Assembly (NCBI GenBank): GCA_903920865.1
Contig: CAIXNN010000073.1
Span: 1-52,613, forward strand
Length of the DNA stretch: 52,613 nucleotides
DNA from: an uncultured Actinomycetes bacterium
GTDB lineage: Bacteria; Actinomycetota; Actinomycetes; UBA12327
Direction: 5' to 3'
Positions 48,433-52,613 of this stretch are shown here, in pieces. The translations under genes were made by a program, and so were the position numbers. Each line of letters begins with the position of its first letter. The stretch's first letter is position 1. The notes under the pieces were generated by a model that saw only the letters and a list, made by a program, of their open reading frames with translations, did no database searches and was not told where the DNA came from.

Positions 48433-50217
48433 ATGGGACGCGGGGTGCGCATTGTGAGGTTTGGGGCAAAGTTCCTCGCCCTTTCGGTTGGGCTTATCTC
48501 AGTGGTTTCCGTCTTCGTGGTCGTACCTGCAGCTCAGGCTGCACAGACTCCACCACCGTGGACGTGCGGTTTCCTCAATGGTCTTGAACCAGCCAATCCG
48601 CCGGCGCAACTGCATGCTGGACACATCGACATTTTTGGCACTCAACTGGTGGCGGTGGGCGACCATATTGATTGGAATCAAAATTCAAATCTGACGATTC
48701 GCCTCTATCTGCAATCGCTTAAGTGGTTAGAGCCGCTGCTTACCAGCGGTACCCGGGATGATTTGGCTCTTGCGCAGAGTTTTATTCAGCAATGGGCGGC
48801 AGACAATCCTGCGGATGCTCCAGCTGATCCCTATGGCTGGACCGAACATGCGGTTGGACTGCGAGCTACGACGCTTGCATGTATGCGGGAGGTTGTTGGT
48901 TCACAAGTCTGGTTAGACACCATCATCGCGCAACATGTGAGCTGGCTTGCCAATGATCACCATTACGCGGGGGCTTGGAATCACGGTTTGACTGAAGATG
49001 CCGGCCTGGTGGGCGCGGCTTGCTCCATTGGCGATCTCACCGGCATTGCGCATGGCCAAGCTCGCGCGCAGGCATCGGTTGCTGTTGTAGTTGATGCTCA
49101 GGGGCTAGTCAATGAGCAAGCGGTCCGGTATCAAGATTACGTGTTTAGAATTCTCATTGGTCTTCGGTACGCCCTGCTCGCCTGCTCGCCGACGGAGCTT
49201 CCAACGGTGTTCAATCGAGTGGACTTAATGCCAGCAGTTACTGCTCAAATGGTGCAGCCTGATGGATCCTTTTGTGCACTTGGTGATACTGACGGGACCC
49301 CATCGGATTCTGATCGGTCCCCGATGGATTACGTGACCAGTTTTGGCACTGTGGGAACTCCACCGTTGACTCGCTATGGCGTGTATCCCGGTGGATTTGC
49401 TTTTGCTCATAGTGGCTGGGGTCTTACTCGTGATTTCGGCTCTGAGGATTTGTTGACTCTTCGATTCGGACCCGGCCGGATCATTCATGGTCACAATGAC
49501 CACACGTCCATTACAACCTTTGGTCGGGGGCAACCATTGCTGGTGGACTCCGGCTTTGGTGGATACGATTCTGGCGCGATGCGCGATTACTTGCGATCTG
49601 CGCAAGCCCACAATATGACCGTAGTTCCTGGTTTGACCTACCGATGGGCTCAGACAACCACACTTGTAGCACAGCGCATAACTTCAGTGGATGAGACGTT
49701 TGTTGTTTCGGATTCCCCCTATTCGGGGGTAAGCCGACGGCGAACTGTGTTCGCCTCCCATGACGTCCCTGTCACAGTTGTCGTGGACCACAGCTCCTCA
49801 ACAACCACGCGGACCTTTAATCAGTTGTGGCACATCAGCCCGAACTTTTCAGTCAAGGCAACAAGTGCCTACGGTGTTCGGTACCTGTCGAAGTCAGGTG
49901 GAACGAGTTTGTCTGTGTCAGCGATTCCATGGCCCGGTAGGACACGAGCCCGAATCAGCACCACCTCTGGTCAAACCAATCCATATCAGGGTTGGGTTGC
50001 CGCGCATTCAGTGATGGTGCCCGCGCCGGTAACTACCTTTGCATCGGTAGGTAGATCCCAGCAGCAAGTCATGCTGTCGGTTTCCTCTCGGCCGGGTGCG
50101 AAAATTTCCTGGACTATGAAGCCCTTTGGGCGAAGCGTGAATCAACTGCGTGTGCGAATAGATGGTCGAACTATCACTGTGAACATTTCGGCCTCGGGGT
50201 GGATTACCCGACTTTGA
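48433..50217 (+). CDS. Secreted heparinase II/III-like protein 2
   Basis: A 594-residue exported paralogue of the protein at 45612-47483. The signal peptide (about 1-36) ends at PAAQA. SLKWLEP, WNHGLTEDAGLVGAAC and VNEQAVRYQDYVF match the barrel motifs of the first copy, and IIHGHNDHTSITTFGRG with LLVDSGFGGYDSGAM matches its beta-sandwich His block. The AHNMTVVP and NPYQGWV segments are also shared. The order and spacing of the putative catalytic His and Tyr are kept, so both copies look functional. It probably acts outside the cell on an acidic polysaccharide. The stop lies one base from the stop of the convergent CoA-transferase gene. Confidence 0.85.
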   Translation: MGRGVRIVRFGAKFLALSVGLISVVSVFVVVPAAQAAQTPPPWTCGFLNGLEPANPPAQLHAGHIDIFGTQLVAVGDHIDWNQNSNLTIRLYLQSLKWLEPLLTSGTRDDLALAQSFIQQWAADNPADAPADPYGWTEHAVGLRATTLACMREVVGSQVWLDTIIAQHVSWLANDHHYAGAWNHGLTEDAGLVGAACSIGDLTGIAHGQARAQASVAVVVDAQGLVNEQAVRYQDYVFRILIGLRYALLACSPTELPTVFNRVDLMPAVTAQMVQPDGSFCALGDTDGTPSDSDRSPMDYVTSFGTVGTPPLTRYGVYPGGFAFAHSGWGLTRDFGSEDLLTLRFGPGRIIHGHNDHTSITTFGRGQPLLVDSGFGGYDSGAMRDYLRSAQAHNMTVVPGLTYRWAQTTTLVAQRITSVDETFVVSDSPYSGVSRRRTVFASHDVPVTVVVDHSSSTTTRTFNQLWHISPNFSVKATSAYGVRYLSKSGGTSLSVSAIPWPGRTRARISTTSGQTNPYQGWVAAHSVMVPAPVTTFASVGRSQQQVMLSVSSRPGAKISWTMKPFGRSVNQLRVRIDGRTITVNISASGWITRL

Positions 50218-50218
50218 C

Positions 50219-50881
50219 TTAGGCCGGCACCAGCATGATGGCCGGCTCAGCAGGAACGATGAGCTCAGGCCCAGTGGCAGTTCGTACGTCATCAACGCTG
50301 ACACCGGGGGCAAGTTCTCTGAGGACCAGTGACTCATCGGTGACGTCAATGACGGCTAAGTCAGTAATGATCTTGTGCACCACTTTGCGACCGGTGTAGG
50401 GCAGGGTGCATTCCTGCACAATCTTGTGCGAACCATCTTTGGCCACATGCTCCATCATGACAATGACAAGTTTGGCTCCGTGGACTAAGTCCATTGCGCC
50501 ACCCATGCCCTTAACCATTTTTCCGGGAATCATCCAGTTAGCTAGATCACCTGTCGCGGAGACTTGCATGGCACCCAAGATCGCAGCATCAATGTGACCG
50601 CCTCTAATCATTCCAAAGCTGAGGGCGGAGTCAAAATAGGATGCTCCGGGAAGCACTGAAACGGTTTCCTTGCCGGCATTAATCAGGTCCGGGTCTTCTT
50701 CGCCGTCAATGGGGTAGGGGCCAACACCCAAAATTCCGTTTTCACTTTGGAGAACAACTTCGACTCCAGCTGGAAGGTAATTTGGTACCAAGGTCGGAAG
50801 GCCGATACCAAGGTTGACGTATTGGCCGTCACGCAATTCCAATGCCACGCGGGCTGCAAGTTGTTCGCGCGTTAATGCCAT
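50219..50881 (-). CDS. scoB: 3-oxoacid CoA-transferase subunit B
   Basis: A 220-residue subunit of the class I (SCOT-type) CoA-transferase that exchanges CoA between succinyl-CoA and a 3-oxoacid such as acetoacetate. [16 protein letters not shown] opens the fold, and [10 protein letters not shown] carries Glu47, the residue that forms the glutamyl-CoA thioester. [21 protein letters not shown] and GMGGAMDLV are further family blocks. ATG 50881 begins one base after the subunit A stop; upstream in-frame codons would overlap subunit A by 40 bases. Both subunits are needed for activity. Confidence 0.94.
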   Translation of the reverse strand: MALTREQLAARVALELRDGQYVNLGIGLPTLVPNYLPAGVEVVLQSENGILGVGPYPIDGEEDPDLINAGKETVSVLPGASYFDSALSFGMIRGGHIDAAILGAMQVSATGDLANWMIPGKMVKGMGGAMDLVHGAKLVIVMMEHVAKDGSHKIVQECTLPYTGRKVVHKIITDLAVIDVTDESLVLRELAPGVSVDDVRTATGPELIVPAEPAIMLVPA

Positions 50882-50882
50882 T

Positions 50883-51653
50883 TCAGGCCACGTCCTCTCG
50901 GGGGCGAACGGTTCGCCGTTCAATGCGCTTGTTGGATACTTCTTCGGCGGTTAAGGCCACCACGCGCTGTACGAACACACCTGGCAGATGAATCTCATCG
51001 GGGTTTAGCTCGCCGGGTTCAACAAGTTCTTCTACTTCGGCGATGGTGATGCGCCCTGCCATCGCGGCAAGAGGGTTGAAGTTACGAGCGCTTTCGTGAA
51101 AGACCAAGTTGCCGTGACGATCACCCTTGAGGGCTCGAACCAGAGCAAAGTCAGTGGTGATGGCTTCTTCAAGAACGTAGGTGATCCCGTTATATTCGCG
51201 TGTTTCCTTCGGCGGCGAAGCCAACGCGATTGACCCGTCGGATGAATAGCGCCACGGAAGTCCACCGTCGGCGACCTGGGTGCCAACACCAGCTGCTGTA
51301 AAGAAGGCCGGGATGCCGCACCCGCCTGCTCGCAGTCTTTCAGCCAGCGTTCCCTGCGGAGCGAGTTCTACTTCAAGTTCCCCGCTGAGAAATTGCCGTT
51401 CGAATTCTTTGTTCTCGCCCACGTAGGACGAGGTGGTGCGAGCGATGCGCTTGGCCGTGAGCAAGATACCCAAGCCCCAGTCATCAACGCCGCAGTTGTT
51501 GCTGACTACGCGTAGTTCATCCACGCCGGTGGCGTGAACCGCATTTATGAGTTCGCTGGGAATGCCACAAAGCCCAAAACCACCGACGGCTAATGAAGAA
51601 CCACTTGCAATGTCGGTTACTGCTTGGGCAGTCGATGCCACGACCTTGTCCAT
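50883..51653 (-). CDS. scoA: 3-oxoacid CoA-transferase subunit A
   Basis: A 256-residue partner of sco[18 protein letters not shown] is the CoA-binding loop, [17 protein letters not shown] follows, and [24 protein letters not shown] is the diagnostic stretch of subunit A. A final Arg-rich tail extends past the family core. The ATG at 51653 has AAGGAG four bases upstream. The pair allows use or disposal of acetoacetyl-CoA, in keeping with the acyl-CoA genes elsewhere in the window, though no thiolase is nearby. Confidence 0.94.
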   Translation of the reverse strand: MDKVVASTAQAVTDIASGSSLAVGGFGLCGIPSELINAVHATGVDELRVVSNNCGVDDWGLGILLTAKRIARTTSSYVGENKEFERQFLSGELEVELAPQGTLAERLRAGGCGIPAFFTAAGVGTQVADGGLPWRYSSDGSIALASPPKETREYNGITYVLEEAITTDFALVRALKGDRHGNLVFHESARNFNPLAAMAGRITIAEVEELVEPGELNPDEIHLPGVFVQRVVALTAEEVSNKRIERRTVRPREDVA

Positions 51654-51678
51654 GACGCTCCTTCAGGTGGGTGAACGC

Positions 51679-51684
51679 AGAGTA
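51679..51684 (-). promoter_or_regulatory. Putative -10 box for scoA-scoB
   Basis: TACTCT on the minus strand is 25 bases before the scoA ATG; the resulting leader would contain AAGGAG. The hexamer is identical to those before the carboxypeptidase and mutA genes, but here the message would have a leader. Confidence 0.4.
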
Positions 51685-51772
51685 CCGAGCGTGGTGGCTT
51701 CGGGTTTGGCTCAGGCACACATTCAGTTGCTTCAGGTCCGTCAAATCTGAGAAAACTGGCCAATTTCGTGCC

Positions 51773-51857
51773 TGTGGCGGGAAAAACACCCAGTTGGGGG
51801 CTCAAGACCGATCTGCCACGTGCCGATGGATACCTGAGGCCGCCGCCCTGGGCGGCC
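51773..51857 (+). other. Possible structured 5' leader of the SpoIID-domain gene
   Basis: Bases 51773-51780 can pair with 51813-51820 (eight pairs including two G-U), enclosing a small CCC/GGG hairpin. A second hairpin, GGCCGCC with GGCGGCC around six bases, lies at 51838-51857, eleven bases before the Shine-Dalgarno. It could be a regulatory leader. I cannot match it to a known riboswitch class, and its existence as RNA is not shown. Confidence 0.25.
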
Positions 51858-51879
51858 CCGTGCATGTGGAGGACTCAGC

Positions 51880-52613
51880 GTGGATCGCACTTCTTGGATC
51901 AAGCAGGGGCTGTCGTTGCTGACAGTGCCAGCGCTGTTCCTAGCTGTGCTCACCCTTCCTGCCACTGCCCAGGCCGCCACCGTTCCTTCCAGCATTTCCT
52001 TCTCAGGAAGTGGTTGGGGACATGGAGTGGGTCTGAGTCAAGTCGGTGCCCGCGGTCAAGCAACTGAAGGTCGCACCGCTACTCAAATCTTGACGCACTA
52101 CTTCACTGGCACTGTGGTTCGCACCGTTGCCGACAACGTTGATCTTCGCGTCAACCTTGCGTTCAATGTTTCGTCCGTCAAGCTCCGCGGTGAGGCGCTA
52201 GGTGCCACGGGTGGAAATGTCGAAATCACCGTTGGTTCTAAAGTTGTTAAAGCAGCGTCCAAGTCTGTGGTCACGCTGCGTACTTCGGGGAACTCAGTCC
52301 AAGTACTCGTTGGCGGAGTTGCTAAGGCCACCGGTAATCCTGTGGTAGTTCGTTGGTCCGGGACGTCGAATCCTGGTTCAACTGGAACTCGCGCTTCGGT
52401 GCTCAACCTCGTTGACCCGACGAAGAACATAGATTCCAATGGACACCGCTATCGCTACGGACGAGTTGAAGTTCGCTCGCGCACGAACAGCGCCGGAGTG
52501 CGCACGCTGTCTGCAGTTAACGTTTTGAAGTTGCACGATGAGTACCTTCTCGGTCTTGGCGAAATGCCCTCTTCGTGGCCGATGGCTGCACTTCAGGCGC
52601 AAGTTATTGCGGC
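51880..52613 (+). CDS. Secreted SpoIID/LytB-domain protein, N-terminal part
   Basis: The coding region runs off the right edge after 244 codons. GTG 51880 has GGAGGA six bases upstream. Residues 1-33 form a signal peptide ending at ATAQA. A short stretch SGSGWGHGVGLSQVGARGQA follows at once, a block typical of SpoIID proteins that usually lies near the C-terminus. A beta-rich region leads to YLLGLGEMPSSWPMAALQAQ at the window end, the classical SpoIID core where the catalytic or binding residues begin. Family members cut or modify peptidoglycan glycan strands, or stimulate amidases. Having the GWGHGVGLSQ block first is a known actinobacterial layout. Confidence 0.9.
   Translation, partial: MDRTSWIKQGLSLLTVPALFLAVLTLPATAQAATVPSSISFSGSGWGHGVGLSQVGARGQATEGRTATQILTHYFTGTVVRTVADNVDLRVNLAFNVSSVKLRGEALGATGGNVEITVGSKVVKAASKSVVTLRTSGNSVQVLVGGVAKATGNPVVVRWSGTSNPGSTGTRASVLNLVDPTKNIDSNGHRYRYGRVEVRSRTNSAGVRTLSAVNVLKLHDEYLLGLGEMPSSWPMAALQAQVIA

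Noticed and set aside
50223-50246. GCCGGC...GCCGGC inverted repeat near the convergent heparinase/scoB stops
   Set aside because: Only six pairs with no T tract, and it lies inside the scoB coding sequence; chance use of GC-rich codons is enough.
51654-51879. Cyclic di-AMP (ydaO) riboswitch call for the SpoIID leader
   Set aside because: Some GGG/CCC spacing is reminiscent, but the conserved core block is missing; kept only as an unclassified leader.

Overview
The window is a gene-dense stretch of chromosome, GC in the mid-50s by eye, from an actinobacterium. The evidence is the acyl-CoA carboxylase epsilon subunit next to the beta subunit, an LpdA-type flavoprotein, LCP and SpoIID envelope proteins, frequent GTG/TTG starts, and many start codons placed 6-7 nt after a TANNNT box (leaderless style). 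The order accA3-like / maf / accE / accD5-like / birA / PH-domain gene / gtrA / purK / purE / fadE matches, from memory, the neighbourhood in Mycobacterium. An aquatic uncultured lineage is plausible, but I cannot fix the taxon. I see no mobile element, tRNA, rRNA or CRISPR array.

Bases 1-5036 are housekeeping: the end of icd, an exonuclease III, a CNNM/CorC membrane protein, trpS and a D,D-carboxypeptidase. Bases 5037-18590 centre on propionyl-CoA use: methylmalonyl-CoA mutase (mutA, mutB) with its G-protein chaperone MeaB, then propionyl/acetyl-CoA carboxylase (biotin subunit, epsilon, beta) and the biotin ligase that modifies it. Two small genes of uncertain role, an LpdA-like quinone reductase, a Pro/Gly-rich membrane protein and maf are interleaved. 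No methylmalonyl-CoA epimerase is seen here.

Bases 18656-29266 hold a PH-domain membrane protein, a GAF-GGDEF protein, a two-component system, gtrA, purK-purE, UDP-glucose dehydrogenase, a membrane acyltransferase, an acyl-CoA dehydrogenase and a thioesterase.

Bases 29263-50217 form a cell-surface polysaccharide locus. It contains an LCP attachment enzyme, a GT2 glycosyltransferase, a five-gene minus-strand operon (large GT4, UDP-HexNAc dehydrogenase, Wzm-like permease, Wzt-like ATPase, GT4), then wecB with two large multi-domain glycosyltransferase proteins, a coiled-coil/TPR protein with another GT4, and two secreted heparinase II/III-like proteins flanking a methyltransferase. The simplest reading is a pathway that makes, exports and anchors a uronic-acid-containing wall polymer, with secreted enzymes able to trim it. 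The right end has a two-subunit 3-oxoacid CoA-transferase and the start of a secreted SpoIID-domain protein.

Genes are tightly packed, with no gene-free stretch over 300 bases. Five convergent pairs overlap by exactly 4 bp with interlocked stop codons, and only one clear intrinsic terminator is visible (12459-12496).
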